A stretch of 64,000 nt of DNA from Sarcomyxa edulis (lineage: Eukaryota > Basidiomycota > Agaricomycetes > Agaricales > Mycenaceae), in NCBI GenBank assembly GCA_009761415.1, contig QUOL01000016.1, forward strand, positions 310,001 through 374,000, given 5' to 3'. The notes beneath the pieces were generated by a model that worked only from the letters and a program-made list of their open reading frames with translations, had not been told where the DNA came from and searched no databases. Numbering within the stretch: the first letter of the stretch is position 1; each line of letters starts with the position of its first letter. Position numbers and translations under genes: made by a program. This document shows positions 10,777 to 23,820 of the stretch, one piece after another.

Positions 10777-13686
10777 TGTGGCAACTCGGGACTATGAAGG
10801 AATATAACAGAGGACTTCCTATAGGTAAGACAATTAGGGTATCGGATAAGGTGAGTTTACTACTCGCGTTGATATACAGAACCCGCGAGTCCTGTGAGTC
10901 TCGGTATAAATAAACGCGTCTTACCTTCTCATTGCCACAGTGGCGAGGCATGCCATATGCACGTCTCCGTGAGATCTCGGTGCGTACGATTTAAGATTCG
11001 AGAATCGAAGGACAGATTCGAAACCTTTTGCACGTATTTTAATATTTAAGTTACCTAAGCACCGATCTGGGGGGGCAAAATTGAGAACCACCTTACTATC
11101 CAGGAGATGGAAAATTGGAATCGCAAACCTCGTTACTAGCATTTGATTTTCCGATAGGTTCAAGGCTCGAGTTCCGACTCCCGAGCGATCTAGGGCAGTT
11201 CATGATATCGAGTACGGAGTTCTGATTTTCTGCCTCTTTTGAGATGCCAATCCAGCAAAATACTGAACTATTTTTTGCTACCTCGAGTCTTCCAGCGATC
11301 CGGCTTCCAGAGTCGAGTACAAGTAAACGAGCGACATATGATTGTGAAGGGGAGTCTCAGGGGACAGAAGCGTGCGAAAATACTTTGAACCTCACGGTCG
11401 TGAATTTCAACTTCCCTGGCGAGCTCATGCATAGACCAACCCTTGCAAAGGTCGTGCGTTATCTGCATCTTCAGCTCAAAGGCCTCATGAATCGAAGTTG
11501 GACCTGGGCCCTTGGATAATAGAGCTCGGCATCTCCTTGAGCGCTGTCAACTATCCAAAATTTTTGACTGCAGAGCCTTGGAACGCAGCTTCATGGTCTG
11601 ATGCATCACAACACAACGCCTCTTACGACTTCTCAGTATATCTTCCTGGGTCATGGAGGCCAAGACAGCTGCCACGGACTTCCTTTCGATTCATCAGCGG
11701 CATTGGGATTTTGGTGGGCCATCGTTCTCAAACATCGCCTGGATTCCAATACTGACGCGACATTCAGGTACATCACTTCCGCACGATGCTCGAAATGGTG
11801 CAGTCTCCGAGACTCTTCGAGTAGCGATCTACTTCCTGCATACTTCACGGCTTGGAGGTCAAAGTCTGGCCGGTATCATAATTTCGGTGCTCACTCTTCA
11901 GTTGCAAGTACTGAAGTTCTGTGTATGCTCCTTCATAGACGTGGCCCACTCCACGAAACTACTGCTCTGCAATGTGCATGGCTTGTCGGTCAGATCTTAA
12001 CGCCGTTCTATCAGACCATATTCCAATTGATGTCTTCTAGAACGGTGCCTCGGTATGTGTCTTAAATAAGGCCAGTCAAACTCAAACCAAAGAATTTTAA
12101 TTGTGATAGATAGATGGGATCGAGACTGAACGGAGCCGGCGCTGACGGAAGGCGGACTGGGCCCAGTCTCAATCCTCGACCGAGCTTTGCTTCCCTATGG
12201 TATCTACAGTACTATCCATCGGACGAATCACACTTTCCTCACTTCCAGGGGACAGGCACGCTCGGTATCATGGTGCTGGTATGGTAAGCTTGGATTAACT
12301 ATGCTGCTTGATCGGAGCTCTAAATGACACCTTCAGAATCAAATGTAAACAAATATAAGCCAGAAAAGTCTTTGTGGCGGACTTCCTCGTACTCTGGTCT
12401 GCAGACTGCGAGGCTCTGCAAACCAAGATTCCCAGAGCGCCCATAATCTCAAACTGGACGTATCCGTCTACCTTTGCTTGTGAGTCAATCATTCCTGTGT
12501 AAACCCGTTCTAGACAGCATCGATGATCCTCGCATATAAGTCCCATCACGTTTCTGTAACTCGGTGACGTGGGTCTATATCTGTACGTGTCGTATGAAGG
12601 TTCGTCACGCGTAGCCTGGTAGTCTCCAAGCAAAAGTCTCTCCTCTTCAGAGAAAATACTATTCTCAATAGACCTTGGTCTTCCAGGATATCGGCTTCCA
12701 GGGTACTACCCTATGCCGACTTCAAGGATATCGATATGCAATGATACGCATCCAGGGTCCCGCAAGACCCGAATAACGGAAACCTCTTATCTCACATGGA
12801 GTGTTCGGGAAACTCCATAAAAATGTTTCGATCTCACGAGCTTACTTAGCAGGGAATCTCCGTAATATACGCGGCGTTCGAGGATAGCCGCAGGCTTGAA
12901 GATGTGATTGGCCGATAAGTCTCATCATCTTATCTTTGGCGCCTGGGCGGCTGTTTAGAGTACTTGACATCGCCCTTTGGGTAAAGCAATCCATTTATTC
13001 GTGATCTTCTCGTACTTTTTGGGGTTAACATCTGTCTCCGCTTGATTCTCTCCTTTCTAGGTCGCGTTCGCATTCTCCCTCCGTTGGTGAGTTTCGGTTT
13101 GTTGCCCAGAGTTTTTGGGTCTGTCTATCAATACATCAGTCCGTTCGGGGGAATATGGCAACAGCTGTAGTTGAGCAGATGGCTTGAAGAAGTACATGGT
13201 TGCTGTTCGAATTCTCTGATCTTAGAACCTATTTTTACGACATACCGGCCAACATAAAACGGCCGATCGATCATCCTTGCATAGGCTGCGCTAGTTGAAA
13301 TGCCAAATCAGGTCCCAATCCAACTTTATAGTCAAATTGGCATGCTAGCATGGAGATAAACGTTCTCGCACCTACAAATGGCACGCGAGGATGTACCTTG
13401 AAGGCTTTCTCTTCCTCTCCTCGACCTTGGACTATCAAGATCTGCTACCGGCAAGGTTCTGTTCCACAGTACTGATCGTTTCGTTATCAGTTCACAGGTT
13501 ATCAAAGACCCTTCGCCGTACCCGTGAATTACAACCTGGCCACGCGACTCATCCAATCTTTTCCCTCTGTGAGTGTGACCTTATCTTAGAGGGAGGCGAC
13601 TAGACAAATACGAACTTTGAGACCCCACGGGGCGGTTCGAGGTGCGTGCGTAGCCTTTTCTCGTATCTCTTGTGGAACGTATAGAC
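10777..13686. other. gene-poor 2.9-kb region
   Basis: This is the longest stretch without a convincing gene. Open frames on the plus strand at 11498-12065 and the minus strand at 12295-12633 overlap in different frames, lack domains and do not join by plausible introns. They could be remnants of a decayed gene or chance frames. Short similar segments recur (cggcttccag near 11306 and 12692), but no transposon ends, target-site duplications or long terminal repeats are visible. The distal part, about 13,000-13,686, probably carries the promoter and leader of the methyltransferase gene. Confidence 0.45.
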
Positions 13687-16600
13687 ATGTCTGCGAAACA
13701 AACGGGCCGCCGAGGATTGCCTCCAATTCCAGTCCTACCCTCTCCTCCGGCTACTCCGTCTCCAGGAAGCTCAATCGTGGACCAACCTCGTTCGGACACT
13801 TCGCATGCTCCATCGTATGCTACCCATTCTTCTGTGCCCGGCTTCCAAACCCAAAGTCGCCCGCCATCTTACACATCGGTTTACCAATCAGCAACCCGCC
13901 TAGGATTGTCGTATAATCCAAAGGATCAGTCTCAAATGATACCATCTGGCGCCGAACCGTCCTCAGTGTATTCTCTCGCATCAACGTCTCAAAGACCGAC
14001 CTCGCCGCCACCTTCTGAGATAGAGCCAGTTACAGCTTCATCCCGAGCCTCTTCGACGTCTTACCATCGTGAAGAAGGGCCGCATGCTGTTACTCCACCA
14101 GGCTCACCACCAGCATTCTATTATCCATCAGCTCGTACGAAGGGGCGTCCACGCACTTCGACTCCAACGTCATCCTTTTCCGGTTTCAGGTTGAAAGGCA
14201 AGAAAAAGAAGCAACAAGTAACCGATTCAATTGCGACTGTTCCGGGATCGGGAACGGAGTTTATTTCAAATAGCTTCGGAGGACCATATGTTCCTCGAGA
14301 TTCGACGCAATCTTCATCTTCATCTTCGACTACTGTCTCCTCGTCTTCAATGAGCCATCCAACGAGTCCTCCGTACCCTGCGTCTATGCACTCCACTCCT
14401 CTTTCAGATTTGCAATCACAAGCACAATCTGTGTTGAGCAGATGGTCTCCACCTTCCTCGCCTGATATTTCGACGCTAAATCTCGGCCAACCATCATCTG
14501 ACACGAACAATGACTCTGTACCAGCACCTATACCCTCAGCCTCAGCATTCTATTATCCATCTGCACGCACGAAAGCTCGACCGAACGCGAAACCCTTGAA
14601 GGGCAAAGGCAAAAACGTCAATAGCGAGGAGGCTGAGGATTTCCCACAAATTCCCCACATCAGACTATCCCCTGCCTCGTCAACGTCATCGTCGTCTTTC
14701 TTGTACAGAACGTCTACTAGCACGAGTGCAGACCCTACCCCATCGCTCAGATCTTCCGACTCTTCAGGATCCTCTGCGCAATCTACACGACCCCCACTGC
14801 CGCTACAAACCCATGCCCCGCCATCATCTCTTGCTTCCGAAGCAGTCTCTGTCAGTGTCTCATCTCCAGCTCCTCCACCGACGTTTTATTATCCATCGGC
14901 TCGTACGAGAGCTCACCCTTCGAAACCGACTCCTGGGTTTAAATTCAAGGGAAAGAAGAAGAAACAGCAACCAGACCATGGTGGTGGAGAGAGTCCTACT
15001 ACACCTTCTAGCTACAATTTTCTGGGCTTGAACCTCAATCGATCGAAGAAGAAGAAGCAGCCCGAGGAGAAAGAGAAGGGACGGATGCACGTGCATTTCG
15101 ACTTGAAGGAAAACGTGATTCACGAAGACTCCCAAACACACCCTGACTCCAACTCGACGTCGGTGAGAGCTCGGAGGCAGGATTCGGACCCTAAAGTGGA
15201 GGGCTATCCGCTGGATCCATATGATTCTGCTCTGTTGGAAAAGTATGTTACATTGCTTGTTTCTCGTCCTCTTATGCGATTAACCGTAGATCTTCAACAG
15301 TGATCGACACACGGATATACTTCTACGTCGCCTGAGCTCCCGAGGGTCTCCAACCTTCCATGATTATGGCAGAAAGGCGCCTTCTTTCGTATTAGATTTA
15401 GGGTGCGGACAAGGGCATTGGATGCTAGATGCAGCAGCAACTTGGAAGAAATACGGCACCAAGATTATAGGATTAGACCAGGTCGATGTCACTAAGGCCG
15501 CTTGGGCATGGGCTGATAATGGAATCACAGATAATATCAGATTCGTTCGAGGAGACTTGTAAGTCATCATATCGTGACCTCTCTTCTGCCATCTCACCTC
15601 TATCACAGCGTGAATACGAAGCTGCCTTTCCCAAACAAATTCTTCGACCTGGTCAGAATGGCCAATCTCACATTGTGTATCCCCTATGATAAATGGGAAT
15701 TCGTCCTTGGTGAAGCCCATCGTGTTTTAAGAATTGGAGGGCGCCTGGAATTGATAGACGACCAGGTTTTATTCCCCTATGGGAAGACTTTGCTGCCCCG
15801 TAGCTCTTCCACATCCACTTTATTGGCGGCGAAGCGGAACACTCTTATTGCTTCATCGTCGTTGTTTCCGGGTAACAACGACGATGATAGTCTGTACGAC
15901 GTTCAGGAAGAGGACGAAGAGGACGAAGAAGAGGAAGAATCTACCGAGGACGAGGGGGTGTATTTCAGAGACGAGAGCGCTGGACCTGCCGAGGGTGTAT
16001 CTCAATATCGATCACGCCATGAATCACTAGCAAGCACGACGTACCAATCCCGTGGATTCCATCTACCTTCTCCGGCACCGCTTATTGACCCTCCAGTGAT
16101 ATGGCTGAACCAGGCGAGTGCGTCTAGTGAGCTCGAGAATGTCTTTGTAGACGTGCTGGATGAAAGATATGGTATTCACCTACGCCCAGCACTTTTCGTG
16201 ACAGAGCTCATAGGTCGGATGTTTGGCAATGCGAATAAGGCCGCGAGCATGCATCTCATGCTCGCGCCTCCAGATATTAATTCTAATCAGCCATCTTCCA
16301 CGGCGGGCTCACAATATGGTACCCAACCATCGTCACTATCACAATGCCCTGGCTTGATCTTGTGGCCTTCTACCTTTATCGAAGTACCGCAGGCAGAGCT
16401 TGAAATGCACGCTTTCAAGCATATGCGCGTTCTTCTTGGCTGTAAGACGCTATTGGCGGACTATGTGAAGAACATGAATCGTGATGGCGAAGCGCCCTCC
16501 GTAAATGATAGCGATTTCCTCGAAATTATGTGGGAGTATGAATGGTGTGTAACATCCTGATCCATCTTTTCCTGGCTCATCTAAACTTGATGCATTAGTT

Positions 16601-17095
16601 TCCTTCGCCAACGCTTTGAATGGCCATATCAGGGAGTTGAACCAGAGGAGGAGCCCGAGCATGAGGAAACACCCCCCGACTCTGTGGACGGAGGACCACG
16701 CTCGGAATCGCGTACCGATTCTTCTGGTGCCTCCATACTTTCCACCTCAACGATCTTATCTGACGAGTTCAACGAGGCCCTTTGGGAGTACCAATCGTGC
16801 GTGTTACCTTTTGATCTCTCTCACAATTCATTCTGATTTATTCAAAACACAATGAAGTGAGTTCCGCGAGCGGTTCGACTGGGCCCACAAATCACGCGTC
16901 AGCATGATCGACTACGACGACGGGAGGGAGTCGGCAACTCCTACTCCAAGAACGCCGTCCTTGACCAGTTCCTCCGGGTTTCATGGCGGCTCGATATCTC
17001 CACCGATGCCCCAATATGCCCGCGAAGAACTCACTCATGTCCGCAGCTTCCGTGTCTTTGAAGCAACCAAGATGAGTGACGTTAAATTATTCTGA
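13687..17095 (+). CDS. SAM-dependent methyltransferase with long repetitive N-terminal region
   Basis: The catalytic part has motif I FVLDLGCGQGHWMLDA (about 15386-15433), an acidic strand-2 end IIGLDQVDV, and the later motifs FFDLVRMANLTLCIPY and EAHRVLRIGGRLELID. These place it in the class I methyltransferases; the substrate is unknown. About 500 disordered residues precede the domain and contain FYYPSART three times (14116, 14548, 14884), each followed by a Lys-rich patch such as KGKKKKQQ. Verified introns are 15243-15300 and 15559-15608; others lie near 16544-16599 and 16801-16860. The C-terminus has two related segments, WEYECFLRQRFEWPY and LWEYQS...EFRERFDWAHK. An acidic insert (about 15905-15955) interrupts the domain. 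I chose the ATG at 13687 because upstream in-frame starts are only GTG. Such proteins are common in Agaricomycetes without assigned function. Confidence 0.82.
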
Positions 17096-17257
17096 TCTCT
17101 GTACACTTGGACTATCCTCAAAAAGCGATACTCTGATACCTATATTCTATCTATATCAATGGGACTACCGAAGTGTATACTAATGTTATTCGGGTGTACG
17201 GAGCAATAATAATATTGTTATTTTATGATCCTGATATCGAAAATCCACCAAAAGATA

Positions 17258-19850
17258 TCAATATACCCTAGGTGGTTGCACCATTGTGTCCATATATCTA
17301 CCACCGACAGTGAAAGCGGGCGTAGGCACCACAGCAGTCGGAGTCCCACCCCCGATGATATCCATCTCCCAGTCCCGTTTGAGCCTTCTGTATACCTCTT
17401 TGAAACTCTCCGTAGCACCTTTTTCATGCACTAACAACAATGACACTTCGTAGCCCTCCTCAGAAGCTCGTCCTTTGCCCTTCATATCATCGTTCGGATA
17501 GTGATGCACTTCCACTCGGAATTTAGCAGCTTTCAGAACACCCATGACGCCACTCGGGTCCTTCACCTCGTCCAATCGGCATTTCAACACTCCTAAGCCT
17601 TCTGCTCCCTCGAGAACAACCTTTACATTCATCCCCATCAACAACCTACGACACTCGTTGCGCGTCGCGTGAACATCGTGCGTGGAGAGCAGCTCGTAGG
17701 CAGATGGTCTAAAATTGAAAACATTGCCCAACCAAGTTTTCGGGGAGTACGAAGTGATAGCCGAGGTTGGCATTATGAAGGACGATCCAGCCTCAGAAAA
17801 AGCAGGCGAACTTGGACCCACGCTCCTCTTCTTCTTGAGTTTCGATGAACGCGGTTCGACTATCTGAACTTTCTTCTCTCCACCCACGTTGGCGCTGAAC
17901 CTCCCATCCTTCCTCTTCAAGGAGGATTTCTTGACGATGTTGCCGGTTCCGTCGATGATCAAGTAATCGTCATCGATATTTTCCTTGTCACTTTTGCGTA
18001 CGCCGGTGTCGACAGACAGTCGTTGTGGTCTCCTCCGCACGCTGAGAGGTCTGGTCCCGTTCCCGTTCCCTTTGGTCGAAATTCCAAGCCCACAAGAGTC
18101 CGCTCGGGCCGGGACAAGGAGATTTTCGTTCTCTCCATGTATATTTGACTGTTGTTGCTGATTGAACGTCGTACCCACAGGCGTGGGAGGCGGTGCTGAT
18201 GTTGCTTGGCCAAGAACGCCCATCAAAGACGCCAGATTCGGAGAGGCTCCCAGTTCGGTTCGAACTTGTATAGCATTGAGATGGTCGACGATCTGGTGGA
18301 AAAATGCTTGGATCTTGTCGTCTTCTAGTTCGGGGACAATGAGGGGAGACAGGTTAAGAGCGTCCCATATAGGTGAGAGCGGAGATGGAGACGGGGACGG
18401 GGACTGAAGAGAGATTGCCGGGCCTTGGGTTTTTACTTGTTGAGCTTCGCAGATCGATCCATCCGAAGGAGGGGAGGAGAGACTGCCTTTACGAGTCGCG
18501 CGCCGAGGGGTAGGGGGTCCATCGCGAGGTGGAATAGACGAGTGAGAAGGCGCCAAACGATCCTCAGACGACGCTTGTTTCACAGCGTTGGCTTGTTCCA
18601 GATTGATCCTTTTGGCTTTAGCAGCGTTCTTCTTTCTAGTCCTTCGGCGCTTGAGCGAGTTTTCCTCTTCTTCCTCGTTGTAGTTTTGGAGATGTTTCGC
18701 CCGATATTCGACCAAGAGATAGTAGATGCCTTTTTGCCAAGTCTGCTCGTCATTCCTTAAGCTTTCGACAAGTTGAGAATCAGGAGTACCGTGCCATAGA
18801 GTGCGCAAGTTTGCGAAGATATCGGGATCGATAGAGGCTAGAGCTCCAATCGGACGAGCTATGTGGTCGAGACTAGGCATCACATGATCGACAGTCTTTT
18901 GTTTCTGAGAGAGAAAGAAAGGATGATTTAAGATGTCGGGCATGGAGATTCGCTTCCCGACGTCGGTCGTCAGCATCTTGGCGATGAGGTCCTGCGCCAT
19001 TGGATCGATGTCTGTTGGCATATCAAATTGCCCCAGTATGACCTTGTTGAGTAGTCGCGGACAGTCCTCGTCGTCGAAAGGAAGTTTGCCAGCAAGCAGA
19101 GCGTGGAGGATGATCCCACAAGACCAGATATCAGAGGCGGATCCGTTGTATGTCTTCCCGCTACAGATTTCAGGCGCGGCATAGTGAGGGCTACCACAAG
19201 AAGTTCGGAGCATCCCATCATCAACAGAGTTTGCTTGCCAGGCCGCCATCCCGAAGTCGGCGATCTTGACGTTATGATCTTGGTCCAGGAGGATATTCTC
19301 GGGTTTGAGATCCCTGTGTGCGATGTTGAAACGATGACAATAGTCCACGGCCCCGATGATTTGCTGAAAGTATCCTAAAGCCTCGACGGTGGGTAGCCTC
19401 CCCTTTTCGCAAAGATATTCAAAAAGTTCCCCGCCTTGGACGTATTCGAGGATTAGGTAGAGTTCTGTCGAGGTCTCCCAAACGTCGTATAACCTCATGA
19501 TATTTGGATGGTCGATAAGTTTCATGACGACAATCTCTCGCTCAAGAGATAGAATGGTATGCTCCGTCTGGTCAGCCAAGTTGTTGAGAGATACACGAGA
19601 ATTGAACGCCGTCTTGGGTACTATCTTTATAGCAGCGTATTGGCCTGTCCGCGAATGTCGTGCAATCCGAACACGACCTGAATGCGATTTTAGTGCGAAA
19701 TTCAAGTCTTTCGATCCATGTTAAACCCTTACCTGAGCTGCCTTGGCCAATCGTACGACCTATCTTCCATAGTCCTATCATCTTGGGATCGTCGGCTGTC
19801 TTGTTTTTCCGAGGCATACGAGGCATCTCAAAATCTGTATCACTCGCCAT
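17258..19850 (-). CDS. Ser/Thr protein kinase of the Gin4/Hsl1/Cdr2 (Nim1-like) group
   Basis: An N-terminal kinase domain begins IGLWKIGRTIGQGSSGRVRI, has the lysine in YAAIKIV, the catalytic loop HRDLKPENILLD, the DFG in IADFGMAAW and the activation segment RTSCGSPHYAAPEI, typical of the AMPK-related family. The SCGSPHYAAPE form and the long regulatory tail point to the Gin4/Hsl1/Cdr2 branch, which controls mitotic entry and septin organisation at the bud neck or cell cortex. A disordered Ser/Pro-rich middle follows. A C-terminal region with RNECRRLLMGMNVKVVLEGA and a beta/alpha pattern resembles the KA1 membrane-binding domain. One intron near 19685-19735 splits the glycine loop. The start MASDTDFEMPR is the only ATG in the first exon upstream of the domain. 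Confidence 0.88.
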
Positions 19851-20377
19851 TTAGATTGTAGGAATAGAGATGTGGGGGGATAGAGATGTGGTATTAGTAT
19901 GTGGCTGACTTCAGACTCACGCTCGAGACAAATCACGACGCGAAGGACTGGTGCACAAATAAAGTCTAAATAACGCGTCTAAAAAACTTCGAATTACGCG
20001 AACTCTTCCGAGTGACCGTCGAGTCCTTCAAGTTGACCGTACTCTCATCCAATCCTCGACAATTATGATGATACCTTCCTGCTTTCTCTAGGATACATCT
20101 GCCATGACTCCACCTGCTGGAAAAACTCTCCACATACGGATAGCCTGAGGCAGAAATATGAGGTATGCACACATTGCTGATTTAGAGCTTCAGACGCTTA
20201 CTGACGTTACGGAACTCTCCAGATAGGATATAAGGAAGCCTCGGATTCACCGACATGCGTATCGATTGAACTCTCTTTCGAAGAACTCTTGACACGTGTA
20301 GGCCAGACATATATACTTGTCCGTGTCGGACCATCCTCGAGGCCCTTGCCAGTAGCCAAACTCGCACAGCTAGCCAA
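19851..20377. other. divergent promoter between kinase and E3-ligase genes
   Basis: About 530 bp separate two head-to-head start codons. Short overlapping open frames occur, but none is coherent. This is presumably a shared regulatory region. Confidence 0.45.
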
Positions 20378-23300
20378 ATGTCGCGAAACGCTCCCTACCT
20401 CACAGCTAGCGAAAGACCTGTTTGCAGTTATCATCTCCGAGGCAACTGTAATCGAGGTCATAGCTGCAATTTTTCTCATCGACGTCCTGATCGAAAGGCC
20501 GACAACTCTGCTTGGAGAGTTAAAACCGACAATACCACTACAGTAACTCAACCTACACAAGGAGAGCATTCCAAAGGTAATCAACTGTCCCATGCTGCGT
20601 ACCCTCTTGGTCAGTCTTGTATCCTATCTATCATCTACTCGCACTGAAAAATACTAGGAGACCTCTCTATACCCAAAGCCTGTTATTTTTTTGACACTGG
20701 GACATGCATCAAAGGAGATAATTGTCCTTTCAGCCACGCTGGTACAAGGAGAGGCATTCTAGGGAGGGCGCTCGCAACGCAGGTATCTACTCCCGAGCCT
20801 GTTATAACTCCAGGATTGGGTCCATGCAAATTCTTCGCTCGAGGCATGTGTCGCGAAGGCACTGCGTGCCCATTTCCTCACAGTGCCAACGATGCATCAT
20901 TGTCTTCCCCTATAACACATCCTTCCAGTCATATTTGCAAGCACTTTGCCCGAGGGTCGTGCCGGAATGGAGCGGCGTGCAGCTTTCGTCATGATCTCAT
21001 CGAGAACCCGGCCGATGTTGAGTTGCCTACCCGCTCACTACAGACACTCAGACCTCTCCCTGCTACTGCGGACACAAAGGTCGGCGGCTCGACCGATGAT
21101 ACTGGGTACTCGTGACTAAGGTCTTTTGGTTTGCAGGTCCCCTCGGTCGAGCAAACCAATCATGCTGTGGCTGAGGAGAGACCAAGTTCGGCAAATATGG
21201 TACGGTCATTTTTGCTGCGCTGAAGTCACGGCTCAAAGCCTCTCAGATGAAGGAACCCAATATCGTCGAACGAACCTTGTTCAACTGCGTAGTGGAGTTT
21301 GGTCCAGGCGCTTCTCCGCTTCAGATCACCACTCCATTTGAATCACGTCGCGTCGTATTGTCAAACCTACCGCTCCAGATCGATGAAAAGGACGTGATGA
21401 GTCTCTTCGATACTTTTGGCGACCTCACGTCAATTGCACTGGACGTGCTACCCACTTCTGTTACCGCACGCGCCATATTCCTCGAGTGTTCTCAGGCCGT
21501 TCGGGCAGTCAAAACTTTAGACGGTGCACCGTTTCGTTCGTCGACTCTCGCAGCCAGTTTAGATCTGCGTGCCACTATCGAGAGTGGAGCGAGCGGTCTT
21601 CTCAGCCGCAAGGTCAAACTTTCTTGTTATGCACCCAGTCGCCGAGCATGGGCACATTACAAAACATTATCTATCGCGAGAAGCGAGGCTGCTAAAATAG
21701 ACGGAAAGATGTTCGAAGGAAGAAAAATCAAAGCATCAGTACAACTCCCTAGCTCCAATTTCAGGCGCCTTACGATGTTTTCCGTCGAAATCAAAGGACT
21801 ACCTGTAGACGTCAACAAGTTCCATTTCGGACAGTTCTGCAGAGGGGCTTTATCGGTCGCAATTGGAGAACTAAGCTATGGCCCTCATCTACCTGTTGAC
21901 AAGATACGTCTACTACTCTCCTCCTTTGGGCCCGTCGATAGTTTCGAAACACTTCCTGTGGCGAACAACAGACCTAAGATAACCGCGTTTGCCCAATTCA
22001 GCACCAGCGATGCTGCTGCTGCCGCCGCCAAGACCCTAAATAATGTCTCACAAGATCTCTTAGGGTTCAGTCCTCTCTGGGTTCAGCAGGTACATTCGGT
22101 CAAATACAGCACGGGGGCGCGTCAGTTTGTGACCTTGAAAAACGAAATGGATCGCTTACGGGATGTCCACGACAAGGACTGCAAGATTCGATATTACGAT
22201 GTAGGCGTGGATGGGCAACCTGCAGATCCTGTCTTCATCCGAATATATGGTGAAGAGCCTAAATCTTTGGGTCGCGTGAAACCGAAGGTCGAAGGGCTGC
22301 TTCGCGGGGAGGCATGGGTGGAGGATGGAAAAGACGTGTGGGATGAGTTTTTGACCGATCCTAGCGGCGAAAGATTCCTTCAGGACATCAACGTCGATCA
22401 ATCTTTTTTCGTTAAATGCGACACCCGACTTCGAATCATTTATTTCTTTGGCAATGAGACCAGGAGGGAGTGGGCAAAAGAATTGATTCGACAACGTCTG
22501 ATCGCTATGAAGTCGCAGATGCACGTTGTCTCCTTTGAGAAGAGTGTCCTCCGTATCCTGTTGAGCGGGGGATTTAAGACCTTGCAGGAAGATTTTGGAT
22601 CCGCCCAGATCTCCCTGGATGTTGTTTCTCGAACCTTGACTATTCGAGGTGAACCAGAGGAAGCTTCGAAGTTCAAAAGAGCGGTTACTACCTTATCCAT
22701 ATCCTCATCTCCGACTCTTCGTCACGAAGGCGCCGACTGTCCTGTCTGTTTTTGCCCAGTCACTGATCCCGTCAATCTACCTTGCGGACACGACTATTGC
22801 AGAACATGCTTGCAACATCTCTTGCGAGCTGCGACTAGTGGTAATTTCTCTCAGCTGAACTGTATCGCGGAATCTCAGATCGAGATATCAAAGAAGAATG
22901 CTTCGTGTGGTAGTGCTATACCATACCACTTCATGCGAGATCTACTTTCTCCAACGGAGGAGAAAAAACTCTTCGAAGCCTCGTTCACCTCCCATATCCA
23001 CAAACGTCCGAACGAGTTTCGATACTGTCCAACCCCAGACTGCCAAGTTGTCTACCGTCCAGGGGAGAAGGGAACTATCCTACAGTGCCCCTCATGCCTT
23101 TCGCGGATTTGCGCTGCATGTCATGTAGAATTCCACGAAGGTCTTACATGCGAAGAGCATCACGAGAACACTTCTGAGGGTCTCAACTCCTTCAACAAAT
23201 GGCGTCTTGAGCATAATGTCAAGCCGTGCCCCAATTGTAGAGCGAACATAGAGAAAACCGACGGATGCAACCATATGACGTGTCGTTGTGGGGCTCATAT

Positions 23301-23397
23301 TTGCTGGGTATGCATGAAGACGTTTTCTGACGTTGACACGGCTGGAGGAGTGTATCAGCATATGAGAAAAGCTCACGGCGGGTTTTATTCGCAATGA
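20378..23397 (+). CDS. RBR-type E3 ubiquitin ligase with four CCCH zinc fingers and an RRM-like region
   Basis: Four C-x7-C-x5-C-x3-H fingers come first: CSYHLRGNCNRGHSCNFSH, CYFFDTGTCIKGDNCPFSH, CKFFARGMCREGTACPFPH and CKHFARGSCRNGAACSFRH. An RRM-like segment follows (RRVVLSNLPLQIDEKDVMSL, SIALDVLPTS), then a second possible one (VDKIRLLLSSFGPVDSF). The C-terminus is a RING1-IBR-RING2 module: RING1 CPVCFCPVTDPVNLPCGH, IBR YCPTPDCQVVYR, and RING2 CPNCRANIEKTDGCNHMTC, where the Cys of DGCNHM is the expected thioester site. The protein ends HMRKAHGGFYSQ. Likely introns are about 20608-20657, a 59-nt intron 21079-21137 and a 47-nt intron ending at 21246. Known RBR ligases pass ubiquitin through the RING2 cysteine; the CCCH fingers suggest that RNA binding directs substrate choice (inference). 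A broken copy of its tail lies at 27386-27601. Confidence 0.88.
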
Positions 23398-23820
23398 ACT
23401 CCGTGAGTGGTCATCGAAGCGCAGGCTCTTCTCAATCACTACGACTTGACCCTCAGACTCGCTAGTCATGTGTGTACGCAAGTGCTACTACCGACACAAT
23501 TGATAGTTATTGATTTACCTGAAGCTTCCAAGTCACATCGGAAAGCGGTAAGGTTCTCCTTGAGGCGAATGAAAAGTCGACAGACGGGATGCGCAGCTAT
23601 TGCTGACTGTAAAAGCAGATCGTAGATCAAGTATACATGCGGGGTCACGATATAGCTACTAAAACTTCGCAACAAGTGAGAACAAGAAACAGTACACAGA
23701 TTGCCGGGAGCAAGGTACTTTGATCTCGCCGTGGCTTGCACATCTCAAGGTTCTACGGCTGCCAATTGCTTCACTGTAAGGGACGCGATGAAAAGGCTGG
23801 TCACATAAGATAACAGGATA
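23398..23820. other. short convergent intergenic region
   Basis: The region lies between the 3' ends of the E3-ligase gene (plus) and family gene A (minus). No open frame with support is present. It is the counterpart of 27602-27906 in the partial duplication. Confidence 0.4.

Noticed and set aside
11498..12065. Overlapping plus-strand frames of 85-154 codons
   Set aside because: No domain, no consistent splice sites, and three frames are open over the same bases, which suggests chance or decayed sequence.
12295..12633. Minus-strand frame of 112 codons
   Set aside because: No recognisable motif and no supporting exon; the start and end do not fit a gene with neighbours.
14121..14510. Antisense frame in the methyltransferase gene with acidic runs
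   Set aside because: It arises from Ser/Thr-rich codons on the plus strand and has no independent evidence.
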